Below are positions 32,965-41,243 of a DNA stretch of 53,211 nt, in pieces; the stretch's first letter is position 1, and each line of letters opens with the position of its first letter. The notes under the pieces were generated by a model. It was not told the origin of the DNA and made no database searches. It worked only from the letters and a program-made list of their open reading frames with translations. The position numbers and the translations under genes are program-made. This DNA comes from Rhodothermia bacterium (lineage in GTDB: Bacteria; Bacteroidota; Rhodothermia; Rhodothermales; JAAAOL01): contig JAUIDY010000030.1 of NCBI GenBank assembly GCA_030428385.1, positions 1-53,211 on the forward strand. Reading direction: 5' to 3'.

Positions 32965-35544
32965 ATGTCTCAACAAACTCATCCTCCCCGTTGGGCGGCG
33001 GCCTTGCTGCAATGGCTCGTCGATGATGCCTTGCACACGCCGCGTGGTGACTTCGAAGAATACTTCCATGAAATCGCCCGTGAGGGTGGGGTGCCGCGGG
33101 CCCGCTGGTGGTACCGGGCGCAGGTGGTGCGGATGGTGCCCGGTCGCCTTGTTGCAAAACTAATCTGGAACCTCCTGATGCTGAAAAATCATCTGCTGCT
33201 CGCCTATCGTAACCTGCGCAAAAACAAAGTGGCCGCTGCCATTAACGTCTTTGGGCTGTCTTTTGCGATAGGCTGTACGTTGGTGGCGTACCTGTACGTT
33301 CAAAGCATGATCAACAACGAAGCTTCCCATGAAAATGGGGACACCATCTTTCTGGTGCAGCAGCAAGTCCGGGAGCAGGGCGAACAGAAAGAGGTGGGTT
33401 ATACCCCGATTCCGATGGGACCGACCCTCGCAGCGGAGTTCCCCCAGGTGGTCGGGGCCGTGCGCCTTAAAAATGGAGGGGGAACGGTGGTGCAGGACGG
33501 AAACGAATTCCACGAAAGCATCCGCTTTGTCGATCCGGGCTTCCTTCAGATGTTTACGTTTCCGCTTCAATATGGCGATCCGGAGCAGGCACTAACGCAG
33601 CCGAATACGGTGGTGCTGAGCGAGGGGGCGGCCGCAAAATATTTTGGAGAAGAAAACCCACTGGGGCAAACCTTGCTGCTTAAGCTAGCCGAAGCAGAAG
33701 CGGTGCCTTTTACAGTGACGGGGGTCGCAGCGGCGTATAATCCACGTACCAGCCTTTGGTTTTCGGTGCTGCTCCCGTTTGAGCACCGGCCGAGTCCCAG
33801 CGATACGGATTGGTCGGAGACCACAACGGCCACGTTTATTCAGGTTTCCTCGCCCCGTTCGCTGGCTGACGTGAGCACGCAGATGGCACCCTATGTACAA
33901 CTTCAGAACGAGGCGGCGGGAGAAGAGGCCCCCGTGGTGGAGCAGTTTACCTTTGGCAACCTGTATGAACTAGCACGGCATTCGGATGAGGTGGAGTCTA
34001 CCATCGCCGGGCATATTCCCTGGGCTCCCGTCATCACCCTGTCTGTGATGGCGCTGTTTCTGCTGGTGCTTTCCTGCGTCAATTATATGAACATCGCGTT
34101 GGCTGCGGCCACGCGCCGGTTAAAAGAAATCGGAATCCGGAAAGTCGTGGGGAGCAACCGCGGGCAACTGGTGGTGCAGTTCCTTACTGAAAACGTGGTG
34201 CTGTGTGTGTTTGCTCTCGGCGTGGGATTTGGCGTGGCTTACCTCTTCCTGGTGCCTGCCTTTACCGACATTGCAGGCGGGGCGGTGAATCTCTGGGACA
34301 CGCCGCTTGTGGCCCTGGCGGTCTTTCTGGGCTGCTTGCTTGTAGGAGTGGGGCTTTTCTCGGGGGCGTACCCGGCGTTGTACATTTCCTCGTTTCAACC
34401 CATTTCCATCCTGAGCAACACGCAAAAGCTGGGGCGGCGCAATGTGTTTATGCAGTCGTTGCTCACAGTCCAGTTTGTGTTGGCATTCATCACCATGATT
34501 GTGTGCCTGGGGCTGGTTTTTAATGCGCAGGACGAGCAAAGCCGTGATTGGGGCTACAACCAGGCGCATACGCTGGTCATGCAGTTGCCCAACCCGGCGA
34601 TGTATGACGTAATGCGCAACGAGGTCGCCCAACTGCCGAATATCACCGCCGTAAGTGGCGCACAGGAGCACATCGGTCGGTCGCACACCTGGATCGAACC
34701 CGTCATTGCAGGCGAGTCGATGTGGGCACGGACGTTTGGGGTGGACGCCGCATATCTGGAAACGCTGGGGCTGCGGCTGAAGGAGGGACGGTTTTTTGAC
34801 GCGGAGCAGGTCTCCATAGCCGCTGACGAGGTGGTGATCAACGAGACATTTGCGCAGCGGCAGGGGTGGACGGAGCCGCTGGGGCAGACCCTGCGCATCG
34901 ACAGCACCACCTATGCCGTCATCGGGGTGATGGAAGACTTTCACTATGACGGTTTCACCGATGACATCGCGCCCGTGGTGTTCCAGTTGGCTGATGTCGC
35001 CAGCCATACGTTCTTGGCGTTGCGGGTGGAGGCGGGGGCCGGGACACAAACCGCCGAAGCGGTGGCTGCCATCGGCGCGCGGCTGATGCCCGATGAGACC
35101 GACTGGTATTTCTTCCAGGACACCGTCTTCGACGGCTATTTTCAGGAGACCCAGGGCATTACCGACATTTTTCTTTTCATCGCCGTGCTGGCGCTGCTGA
35201 TTTCATGTATGGGGCTGTTTGGGCTGGCGTCGCAAAACACGGCCAGCCGCCTGAAAGAAGTGAGCATCCGCAAGGTGCTCGGGGCCACGGTGGCTCATGT
35301 GGCGGCGCTGATGAACCGGCGGTACGCGCTGTTGCTGTTGCTGGCCGCGGTTCTCGCTACGCCGCTCAGCTACCTGCTGCTCAACGCCTTGCTCGACTCC
35401 ATCTACGTGTATCGCATGGGCATCGGGGCCGGGCCATTCCTGCTGGCGTACCTGCTGGTATTCCTCACCGGATTGCTCACGATCTCCACACAGCTTCGCT
35501 TCCTTGCCCTTGCCAACCCTGCTGACTTGCTGCGGAATGAATAG
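32965..35544 (+). CDS. MacB/FtsX-type ABC permease with N-terminal prefix domain
   Basis: 859 residues. Residues 1-75 are a soluble permease-prefix region (PPRWAAALLQWLVDDALHTPRGDFEEYF). Two FtsX-like halves follow, each a periplasmic MacB-type domain plus membrane helices: ITLSVMALFLLVLSCVNYMNIALAAATRRLKEIGIRKVVGSN in the first and FIAVLALLISCMGLFGLASQNTASRLKEVSIRKVLGAT in the second, and the C-terminus ends LANPADLLRNE. Proteins of this form couple ATP hydrolysis by a separate ATPase to efflux or envelope work. No ABC ATPase gene lies beside it, so the partner must be elsewhere. It is translated just after padR (3-bp gap). Confidence 0.9.
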   Translation: MSQQTHPPRWAAALLQWLVDDALHTPRGDFEEYFHEIAREGGVPRARWWYRAQVVRMVPGRLVAKLIWNLLMLKNHLLLAYRNLRKNKVAAAINVFGLSFAIGCTLVAYLYVQSMINNEASHENGDTIFLVQQQVREQGEQKEVGYTPIPMGPTLAAEFPQVVGAVRLKNGGGTVVQDGNEFHESIRFVDPGFLQMFTFPLQYGDPEQALTQPNTVVLSEGAAAKYFGEENPLGQTLLLKLAEAEAVPFTVTGVAAAYNPRTSLWFSVLLPFEHRPSPSDTDWSETTTATFIQVSSPRSLADVSTQMAPYVQLQNEAAGEEAPVVEQFTFGNLYELARHSDEVESTIAGHIPWAPVITLSVMALFLLVLSCVNYMNIALAAATRRLKEIGIRKVVGSNRGQLVVQFLTENVVLCVFALGVGFGVAYLFLVPAFTDIAGGAVNLWDTPLVALAVFLGCLLVGVGLFSGAYPALYISSFQPISILSNTQKLGRRNVFMQSLLTVQFVLAFITMIVCLGLVFNAQDEQSRDWGYNQAHTLVMQLPNPAMYDVMRNEVAQLPNITAVSGAQEHIGRSHTWIEPVIAGESMWARTFGVDAAYLETLGLRLKEGRFFDAEQVSIAADEVVINETFAQRQGWTEPLGQTLRIDSTTYAVIGVMEDFHYDGFTDDIAPVVFQLADVASHTFLALRVEAGAGTQTAEAVAAIGARLMPDETDWYFFQDTVFDGYFQETQGITDIFLFIAVLALLISCMGLFGLASQNTASRLKEVSIRKVLGATVAHVAALMNRRYALLLLLAAVLATPLSYLLLNALLDSIYVYRMGIGAGPFLLAYLLVFLTGLLTISTQLRFLALANPADLLRNE

Positions 35545-35563
35545 GTTTTGCAGAATAGGGCAG

Positions 35564-35854
35564 TCAGGCTTTTCCTTTGGGCAGCCGCAGGCGACGCATC
35601 TGCCGGGCGACATGAAAAAAGCGCCACAGGCCAATAAATAGCACCATGCCGCCCAGCAAGAGGGCCACTACCCCTAGTACATTCAGGGTCGGGTTGTCAG
35701 GGAACACCTTCATTAACGTGCCCCCCGCCGCAAAAAGCCCGATGGCCGTGCGGAGATACGCAAGCAAGGTGCGCTCGTTGGCCAGCACGGTACGGTCGCG
35801 TGCGAGATGGTCGCGCAGGGTCATCTGGGAAGGGTCAAGCTCGGCGTAGTACAT
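35564..35854 (-). CDS. DUF202 (YidH-like) small membrane protein
   Basis: 96 residues, full length for the family. The DUF202 signature is at 17-40, DHLARDRTVLANERTLLAYLRTAIGL, followed by membrane helices (IGLFAAGGTLMKVF and LNVLGVVALLLGGMVLFIGLWRFF) and a basic end, RRLRLPKGKA. The function of DUF202 proteins is unknown. It starts 20 bp after the stop of the SGNH hydrolase gene, on the same strand, and converges with the permease gene. Confidence 0.9.
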   Translation of the reverse strand: MYYAELDPSQMTLRDHLARDRTVLANERTLLAYLRTAIGLFAAGGTLMKVFPDNPTLNVLGVVALLLGGMVLFIGLWRFFHVARQMRRLRLPKGKA

Positions 35855-35874
35855 GGTGCTTCAAGGAAAATTAG

Positions 35875-36573
35875 CTATTCGGGGTTGGGCGTGGCATACG
35901 GCGCGAGGTAGGGCTGCACAATCTTGGTCCACAGGTCATAGCCCGTCGGGTTGAGGTGCAGGCCGTCTTCGACGAACAAGGTGGGATCTGGGGTTTGATC
36001 ATCCCCTAGCATGGGCGTCGCCGTGTCGATGTAGTGCAGCAAGGGGTGCTCCGCTGAATAAGCCGCGATCATTTGATTGGCCTTCGCCATCTCCGGCCAC
36101 ATGTCCCACCGGCTCAAGCTGGGTTTGATGGGGATAAAAAAGATGTCGGTTTGAGGATACTGGGCGTGGACGCGTTCCGTAAACGTCTGGTAGTCTGCTA
36201 GCACCTGAGCGGCGCTTTTGTTGCCCGCGATGTCGTTGTCGCCTGCGTAGAAAACGAGCGCACGGGGGGCGTAGGGCTGCACGACGCGGTCAAAATAATG
36301 AAGCACGTCCGAGATGTGTGAGCCGCCAAAGCCTCGGTTGATAACAGGGAGTGTAGGAAACCGTGCCGCGGTGGGCCAGCCGACGATGCTGGAGCTTCCG
36401 ACAAATAGCACCGGCTGCGGAGGTGTGGCGTTCTTTTGGTCCCACGCTTCAAAGGCCGCAATGTCATCCGCAAAACGGAGCGGATCGGGGTTTTCCTGGG
36501 CACCTGCTGGTGTTGAAAGCAGCAGCAAGCCGATGAGAAGCAGAAAGCTGTGCGGTAGCGTAGAGGGCATCAT
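35875..36573 (-). CDS. Secreted SGNH/GDSL hydrolase
   Basis: 232 residues from ATG 36573 (36570 also possible). A signal peptide (FLLLIGLLLLSTPAGAQ) directs export. The four SGNH blocks are present: VLFVGSSSIVGW (nucleophile Ser in block I), NRGFGGSHISDV (Gly of block II), YAGDNDIAGN (Asn of block III) and DGLHLNPTGY (Asp and His of block V). These enzymes are esterases or lipases, often acting on acetylated sugars; the natural ester is not readable from sequence. The DUF202 gene follows 20 bp downstream. Confidence 0.9.
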   Translation of the reverse strand: MMPSTLPHSFLLLIGLLLLSTPAGAQENPDPLRFADDIAAFEAWDQKNATPPQPVLFVGSSSIVGWPTAARFPTLPVINRGFGGSHISDVLHYFDRVVQPYAPRALVFYAGDNDIAGNKSAAQVLADYQTFTERVHAQYPQTDIFFIPIKPSLSRWDMWPEMAKANQMIAAYSAEHPLLHYIDTATPMLGDDQTPDPTLFVEDGLHLNPTGYDLWTKIVQPYLAPYATPNPE

Positions 36574-36707
36574 CACAGATACAGAAAGGGTGGAAGAAGA
36601 GGAGGACGGGCGCTTTTTTTACACAGAGGTCACTAGGTACTTGCTATCGTGCTCAGATTCCGTATGATTACAGGGAGCTTTTCCTTGCGGATTAATCCCA
36701 CACCATC

Positions 36708-36800
36708 ATGAACAAAAAACGCCGCAAAGAGATTTTTGTCGCCCTGGGTATTCTGGCTGTTGTTGCTGTCTTGCTCACCTTGGCAGGAGCACTGAGCTAA
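36708..36800 (+). CDS. Thirty-residue single-helix membrane peptide
   Basis: ATG to TAA, 30 codons. The product has a strongly basic start (MNKKRRKE) and then one continuous hydrophobic helix (IFVALGILAVVAVLLTLAGA), the classic form of bacterial small membrane proteins. No clear Shine-Dalgarno is visible, which is common in this phylum. It stands alone between two minus-strand genes. The family is not recognised. Confidence 0.5.
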   Translation: MNKKRRKEIFVALGILAVVAVLLTLAGALS

Positions 36801-36821
36801 TCACATGCGGGCAAAATAACA

Positions 36822-36860
36822 AAACAAAAGCCCCGGCGCGCAGGCACGCACCGGGGCTTG
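36822..36860 (-). terminator. Terminator of the ECF sigma factor gene
   Basis: AAGCCCCGG (36828-36836) pairs with CCGGGGCTT (36851-36859). Read on the minus strand, the stem is followed by TTGTTTTGTT. It lies 29 bp past the sigma-factor stop codon. Confidence 0.85.
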
Positions 36861-36888
36861 GTAGCTGTTGGTATGTCAGGGCGACGGC

Positions 36889-37572
36889 CTAGAATTCCTC
36901 GGCCTCTTGCAGCAAGAACGGGTACACATCCTTCAGCAAAGACTGGAGCTTCGTCCGGCCCCGGTTGATGCGGCTTTTCACCGTACCCATCGGCAGCCCC
37001 GTGATTTCAGCGATTTCATCATAGGCGAGCTGCTGAATGTCGCGCAGCACCACCACTTCGCGGAAGTCCGGCGGAATCTGGTTCAGGGCGTCCTGGATGT
37101 ATTTGTCTTGCAGCGTGCTTTCGGTATGGCGGTCCGGCGAGAACGACTCGTCGGGGATGGCCAGTTCATACTCCTCGTTGTCGCGGTTGACGGACTGGAT
37201 GGAGTACATGCGCCGCCGCTTGCGTTTGCGGTATTCCGAGCGTGCCAGGTTCCCCGCAATCGTGTAGAGCCACGTCGAGAACTTGGCGATGCGCTGGTAC
37301 GAATGTCGGTTGCGGTATACGCGCAGAAACGTTTCCTGCAGCAGGTCCTCACAGCGCTTGGTATCGCCGAGGAAGCCGTACAGGTAGTGCATCAGCCGCT
37401 CGGAATAACGATCCACAAGGATGTTGAACGCCTCCACCGTACCGGCCTGGAAGTACTCCATGAGATCCTCATCGCTCATCTCCTGGAGGGCATCATACCG
37501 GTGATTGGTGACAGGACGGCGCTGCTTTTCCGTTCTGCGAATAACACGAGATCTATTTGCCACGTTTGGCAC
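36889..37572 (-). CDS. ECF-family RNA polymerase sigma factor
   Basis: 227 residues from GTG 37572 (GTG 37563 is also in frame; the conserved part begins at MSDEDLMEYFQAG, residue 32). Region 2 is at 38-120, with FNILVDRYSERLMHYLYGFLGD, CEDLLQETFLRVYRNR and KFSTWLYTIAGNLARSEYRKRKRRR. A short acidic linker leads to region 4 near 160-220: ALNQIPPDFREVVVLRDIQQLAYDEIAEITGLPMGTVKSRINRGRTKL. This is a conventional RpoE-type factor. No anti-sigma gene is adjacent, so control may be transcriptional; a perfect 9-bp inverted repeat lies about 90 bp upstream of the start. A terminator follows. Confidence 0.92.
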   Translation of the reverse strand: MPNVANRSRVIRRTEKQRRPVTNHRYDALQEMSDEDLMEYFQAGTVEAFNILVDRYSERLMHYLYGFLGDTKRCEDLLQETFLRVYRNRHSYQRIAKFSTWLYTIAGNLARSEYRKRKRRRMYSIQSVNRDNEEYELAIPDESFSPDRHTESTLQDKYIQDALNQIPPDFREVVVLRDIQQLAYDEIAEITGLPMGTVKSRINRGRTKLQSLLKDVYPFLLQEAEEF

Positions 37573-38063
37573 CTGTGTCTTGTATGTGGAATAAGTGGCG
37601 GCTTTTTGCGGATTCGGAAACCGTGGTTTGTATAGGACTCCGCCTCAAGCCTCACGTTTGTTTATCGTACAATAAAGGTACGATAATTTATCAGGAAGTA
37701 CCCACGCGATCGGTAACAATCACGTCGCTTCTAAAAAAGCGCGGGGTTGCCCCATCCTGATGGTGGGACGAGAAGGTAACGATGGCGGTGCTGCAATTCG
37801 TATAGGTGTGCTGCCAAAAAGGCAGGTTTCACCAAAAATTGCTGCATCCGAATCGACCCTCATATGTTTTACTGTACTTTTCATTCCTGCAAGGGGCGTA
37901 CCAAGAACACCAGGAATCGGCCCTGACGCCCCAACAGACGATGAAGAATCAGCGGGTGTTGGTGTGTAGCTTCTGTACGCATCATGTTACGGGGAAAACG
38001 GTGGTAGCACGGGGTCTGTGGGGCGCTTATCTTGGCCTCAACCTGTAACATTCTGCTACACCG
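37573..38063. other. Divergent intergenic region between the ECF sigma gene and the isoaspartyl peptidase gene
   Basis: About 490 bp with no supported gene. The open frames here (for example 37760-37969 plus and 37881-38267 minus) give products without domains. The region must contain two divergent promoters. The only clear element is the inverted repeat at 37662-37686; ATGTTAC near 37983 and GTAACAT near 38046 form a second, widely spaced pair of uncertain meaning. Confidence 0.5.
37662..37686. promoter_or_regulatory. Perfect 9-bp inverted repeat upstream of the ECF sigma gene
   Basis: TTATCGTAC (37662-37670), a 7-base spacer, then GTACGATAA (37678-37686). It is AT-rich compared with its surroundings and has no T tract, so a dimeric-regulator site is more likely than a terminator. 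Confidence 0.55.
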
Positions 38064-39098
38064 ATGCGAAAAATCTGCTCTAGTCTGCTCGTTTTTCTTT
38101 GTTTGGGATGGTGCATGCTGCCCATGTCCAGTGTCATGGCCCAAGACGCGCCCCGCTTCGGGTTGGCGATTCACGGCGGCGCAGGCACGCTGAGCCCCGA
38201 TAACATATCGGAAGAACAGGAAACCGCGTATCGGGCGGCGCTCGAAGAAGCACTCCGCGCAGGACACGCCGTGCTTGCCGACGAAGGCACCAGCCGAGCA
38301 GCCATTATTGCCGCCATTCAGGTGATGGAGGCGTCAGAACTGTTTAATGCGGGGAAAGGCGCGGTCTTTACCTCCGAGGCGACGGTGGAACTTGATGCGT
38401 CGATCATGGACGGCGCGACGCGGCAGGCCGGGGCTGTGGGAGGCGTGAAAACGGTAAAAAGCCCTATCCAACTGGCTGAGGCGGTGATGCTACACTCGCC
38501 GCATGTGATGATGGTGGGGGCCGGGGCCGAGGCGTTTGCGCAGGAGCAAGGGCTGGAGCAGGTGCCGAACGATTATTTCCACACGGAGCGCCGTCGCCGG
38601 GCATTGGAACGGGTACAGCAACGCGAACGCGAGCAACAAACCCAAGGGCATCTTCTCGAACTCAGTGAGGCCGATGACCACAAGTTCGGCACCGTGGGAG
38701 CGGTGGCGCTCGATCAGCAGGGCAACCTCGCGGCGGGCACGTCCACGGGGGGTATGACCAACAAACGCTGGGGCCGCATCGGCGATTCGCCCATCATCGG
38801 GGCTGGCACCTATGCTGACAACGAGACCTGTGCGGTGTCGGCGACCGGGCATGGCGAGTATTTTATCCGTGGCGTGGTCGCCTATGACATCGCGGCGATG
38901 ATGCGCTACACGGGCCTCGGCCTTACCGAATCCGCCAACGCCGTCATCCACGGACGGCTAACAGAAATGGGCGGTACGGGCGGCGTCATCGCGATGGACC
39001 GTGAAGGCAACGTGGCGATGCCCTTCAACACCACCGGCATGTATCGCGGGCAGATCGACGCGGAGGGCAACGTGGAGGTACACATCTTCCGAGACTAG
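38064..39098 (+). CDS. Periplasmic isoaspartyl peptidase / L-asparaginase (Ntn hydrolase)
   Basis: 344 residues with a signal peptide (SSLLVFLCLGWCMLPMSSVMA). The mature part is a complete plant-type asparaginase: FGLAIHGGAGTLS, NAGKGAVFTSEATVELDASIMDG, and the autocleavage site HKFGTVGAVALD, where Thr210 becomes the catalytic N-terminal nucleophile. Later come STGGMTNKRWGRIGDSPIIGAGTYAD and CAVSATGHGEYFIR. The enzyme splits isoaspartyl dipeptides and, in many members, L-asparagine. Its export suggests a nutritional role in peptide breakdown. The flavoprotein gene starts 21 bp after the stop. Confidence 0.95.
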   Translation: MRKICSSLLVFLCLGWCMLPMSSVMAQDAPRFGLAIHGGAGTLSPDNISEEQETAYRAALEEALRAGHAVLADEGTSRAAIIAAIQVMEASELFNAGKGAVFTSEATVELDASIMDGATRQAGAVGGVKTVKSPIQLAEAVMLHSPHVMMVGAGAEAFAQEQGLEQVPNDYFHTERRRRALERVQQREREQQTQGHLLELSEADDHKFGTVGAVALDQQGNLAAGTSTGGMTNKRWGRIGDSPIIGAGTYADNETCAVSATGHGEYFIRGVVAYDIAAMMRYTGLGLTESANAVIHGRLTEMGGTGGVIAMDREGNVAMPFNTTGMYRGQIDAEGNVEVHIFRD

Positions 39099-39119
39099 AC
39101 CGAGGGTTGGCGAAAGCAC

Positions 39120-40262
39120 GTGGCACACGAAACCACCCATACGCTTGTGATTGGGGCGGGGCCTGCCGGGCTAGCCATAGGGGCGTGCCTGACGCAGGCC
39201 GGGGTGCCGTTTCTCGTGCTTGAACAAAGCGATCAACTGGGGACCACCTGGCGGCGGCACTACGACCGGTTGCACCTGCATACTGACAAGGCCCATTCGA
39301 GGCTTCCCTTTCTTGCCTATCCCAAAGACGTTCCTAAATATCCTTCGCGCCAACAACTGATTCAGTACCTGGAAACCTACGCCGCGCATTTTGGGCTGGC
39401 TCCTCGGTACAACCAACGGGTGGTGTCCATCGCACGGACCGAAGGCAGCTGGGAAACGCAGACCGAAGATACCACCTATCATTCCGAGCACGTGGTGGTG
39501 GCAACGGGATATGCCCATGTGCCGGTGGTGCCCACGTGGCCCGGGCAGGCGACGTTTTCCGGTAGGATCATGCATAGTTCGCAGTACAAAAACGGAGCGG
39601 CGTTTCGGGGACAACGGGTGTTGGTAGTTGGGTTTGGTAATTCGGGTGGCGAAATAGCCATCGACTTACAAGAACATGGCGCTTCTCCTTCCCTGTCTGT
39701 CCGAAGTCCGGTCAATGTGATTCCCCGCGAGCTTTTCGGCATCCCGATCCTGGGGTTGGCGATTCTGGCCACCAAACTGCCTGCGCCGCTTGCCGATGCG
39801 CTTACGGCGCCCATCCTGCGCTGGATGTACGGTGACTTGGAAGAACGAGGACTTCGCAAACTGCCCTATGGGCCGCTGACCCAAATCAAGCGGGATGCGC
39901 AGATTCCCCTGATCGACATCGGGACGATGCGCTTGATCAAAGACGGACATCTCACGATTCTTCCCGGTATCGCCCATTTCACCGACGGAGCGGTAGGCTT
40001 TGTAGATGGGCCCCAGGCTCCTTTTGATGCAGTGGTGCTTGCCACCGGCTACCGACCCGGCGTCCAGGCATTTCTAAAAGACGAAGCAGGTGTACTCGAT
40101 GTCGAGGGGACGCCCCATCAAAGCGGGGCCGAGGTGGCACCGGGGCTTTTCTTCTGCGGGTTTTATGTTTCGCCAACCGGCATGCTGCGCGAGATCGCAA
40201 AAGAAGCCCGGCATATCACGGGTATGATCGCGGCGCGGTATCAGCAGGAACGGGGTAATTGA
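39120..40262 (+). CDS. Flavin-containing monooxygenase-like oxidoreductase
   Basis: 380 residues, cytosolic. The FAD-binding Rossmann motif is VIGAGPAGLAIG (Gly12-Gly17), and a second nucleotide motif for NADPH is VLVVGFGNSGGEIA. ATGYAHVPVVPTWPG and the late VVLATGYRPG are typical of YUCCA/FMO-type class B monooxygenases. Such enzymes oxygenate N or S atoms or act on ketones; the substrate is not known. The start is GTG. It lies 21 bp after the isoaspartyl peptidase gene and may share its promoter. Confidence 0.88.
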   Translation: MAHETTHTLVIGAGPAGLAIGACLTQAGVPFLVLEQSDQLGTTWRRHYDRLHLHTDKAHSRLPFLAYPKDVPKYPSRQQLIQYLETYAAHFGLAPRYNQRVVSIARTEGSWETQTEDTTYHSEHVVVATGYAHVPVVPTWPGQATFSGRIMHSSQYKNGAAFRGQRVLVVGFGNSGGEIAIDLQEHGASPSLSVRSPVNVIPRELFGIPILGLAILATKLPAPLADALTAPILRWMYGDLEERGLRKLPYGPLTQIKRDAQIPLIDIGTMRLIKDGHLTILPGIAHFTDGAVGFVDGPQAPFDAVVLATGYRPGVQAFLKDEAGVLDVEGTPHQSGAEVAPGLFFCGFYVSPTGMLREIAKEARHITGMIAARYQQERGN

Positions 40263-40485
40263 GGAAAAAACAGGGCTGGATGAGGCGCTGGGTGTCCACA
40301 AAAAAGGACAAGGCAAGGGATTCGAAAGGGGAGAACTACCCCCCGGAAAAGGGAAAAGCGCCATTTTTGGGGCTGACGTGACGGGATGCGACTTCGGGGC
40401 GGCTACGAATGCACCAGCGGCGCAGGCTTTGCAAGGCTGCTGGCTAGACCGACTGATCTTATTGTACCCTTAGTCCCCTGACATC

Positions 40486-41031
40486 ATGAAACCGCTCTCC
40501 ACACTTGTAATCTTGGCCGTCATGGCCTTTTCCGCTTCCGGCTGCATCATCGAAGACGACGATCCGGTCGGCCCCATCGGCAACGCCGAAATCTTTAGCC
40601 TCAACTTCAACTTCAACCTCCGTCAGGCCCAACTCAACGATGGTGGAACCGTGGCCTCCGAGCAGTATGATGTGCCCGACATCACGGGCTCGGTGGTGGA
40701 CGACGGGACGGTGCTGGTCTACTATCGCTTTGCCGGAACGTGGACGGCGCTGCCGTACACCATCAGCGTAGAAGCCCCGGACGATCCGCCGCGCGTCGAT
40801 TATTCAGCGTCCTTCAGCTACGGCTACGACGACGGTTTCCTGGAAGTCTTCGTTGAATCCTCCACCAGCGACCCGGTGGTGTGGGAAGAACTGGAAAGCT
40901 TCGAGGTCTTTGACGGCGGCACGCAGATGAAAGCCGTCATCATCAACAGCCTGCCCTTCGCGGCCAAACAAGGCTCCCTCGACTTGCGCGACTACGAAGC
41001 CGTCAAAGCCTACTATGGCTTGCAAGACTAA
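40486..41031 (+). CDS. Uncharacterised lipoprotein
   Basis: 181 residues with a lipoprotein signal, VMAFSASGC (Cys20), followed at once by IIEDDDPVGPIG. The acidic residues after the Cys would favour surface or outer-membrane sorting in some species. The mature part is beta-rich (AEIFSLNFNFNLRQ, TVLVYYRFAGTWTALPYTI, ESSTSDPVVWEELESFEVF) and small. No family was recognised. A double-hairpin repeat and then a terminator follow it. Confidence 0.75.
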   Translation: MKPLSTLVILAVMAFSASGCIIEDDDPVGPIGNAEIFSLNFNFNLRQAQLNDGGTVASEQYDVPDITGSVVDDGTVLVYYRFAGTWTALPYTISVEAPDDPPRVDYSASFSYGYDDGFLEVFVESSTSDPVVWEELESFEVFDGGTQMKAVIINSLPFAAKQGSLDLRDYEAVKAYYGLQD

Positions 41032-41067
41032 AACCATTTCTGGGCAAAGGCGGTGCATTGGGAAAGT

Positions 41068-41135
41068 GTCATGCTGAACTTGTTTCAGCATCTCTTTCCA
41101 CCACCGCTGAGATCCCGAAACAAGTTCGGGATGAC
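41068..41135. repeat. REP-like double-hairpin intergenic repeat, copy 1
   Basis: Two 27-base arms (41068-41094 and 41109-41135) that are largely reverse complements (GTCAT...ATCTC against GAGAT...ATGAC). Each arm also holds its own hairpin: GCTGAA/TTCAGC in the left, CCCGAA/TTCGGG in the right. A second copy of the same plan lies at 43833-43912. Confidence 0.8.
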
Positions 41136-41202
41136 ACTTCTTTCAACGTTGTACCCTAGATTTTTCAGAATTGGTATAACGATCTGATGCTTCTGAAAAA
41201 CC

Positions 41203-41236
41203 AAAAGGGCGGCACCCACGTGTCGCCCTTTTTTTG
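41203..41236. terminator. Bidirectional terminator
   Basis: AAGGGCGGCA (41205-41214) pairs with TGTCGCCCTT (41221-41230) with one wobble. It has TTTTT on the plus side and TTGG on the minus side. It lies just past the stop of the T9SS nuclease gene and after the lipoprotein gene. Confidence 0.8.
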
Positions 41237-41243
41237 TTGTCTG

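Noticed and set aside
37760-37969. 69-codon plus-strand frame in the divergent gap
   Set aside because: No hydrophobic segment, domain or ribosome site; overlaps other spurious frames.
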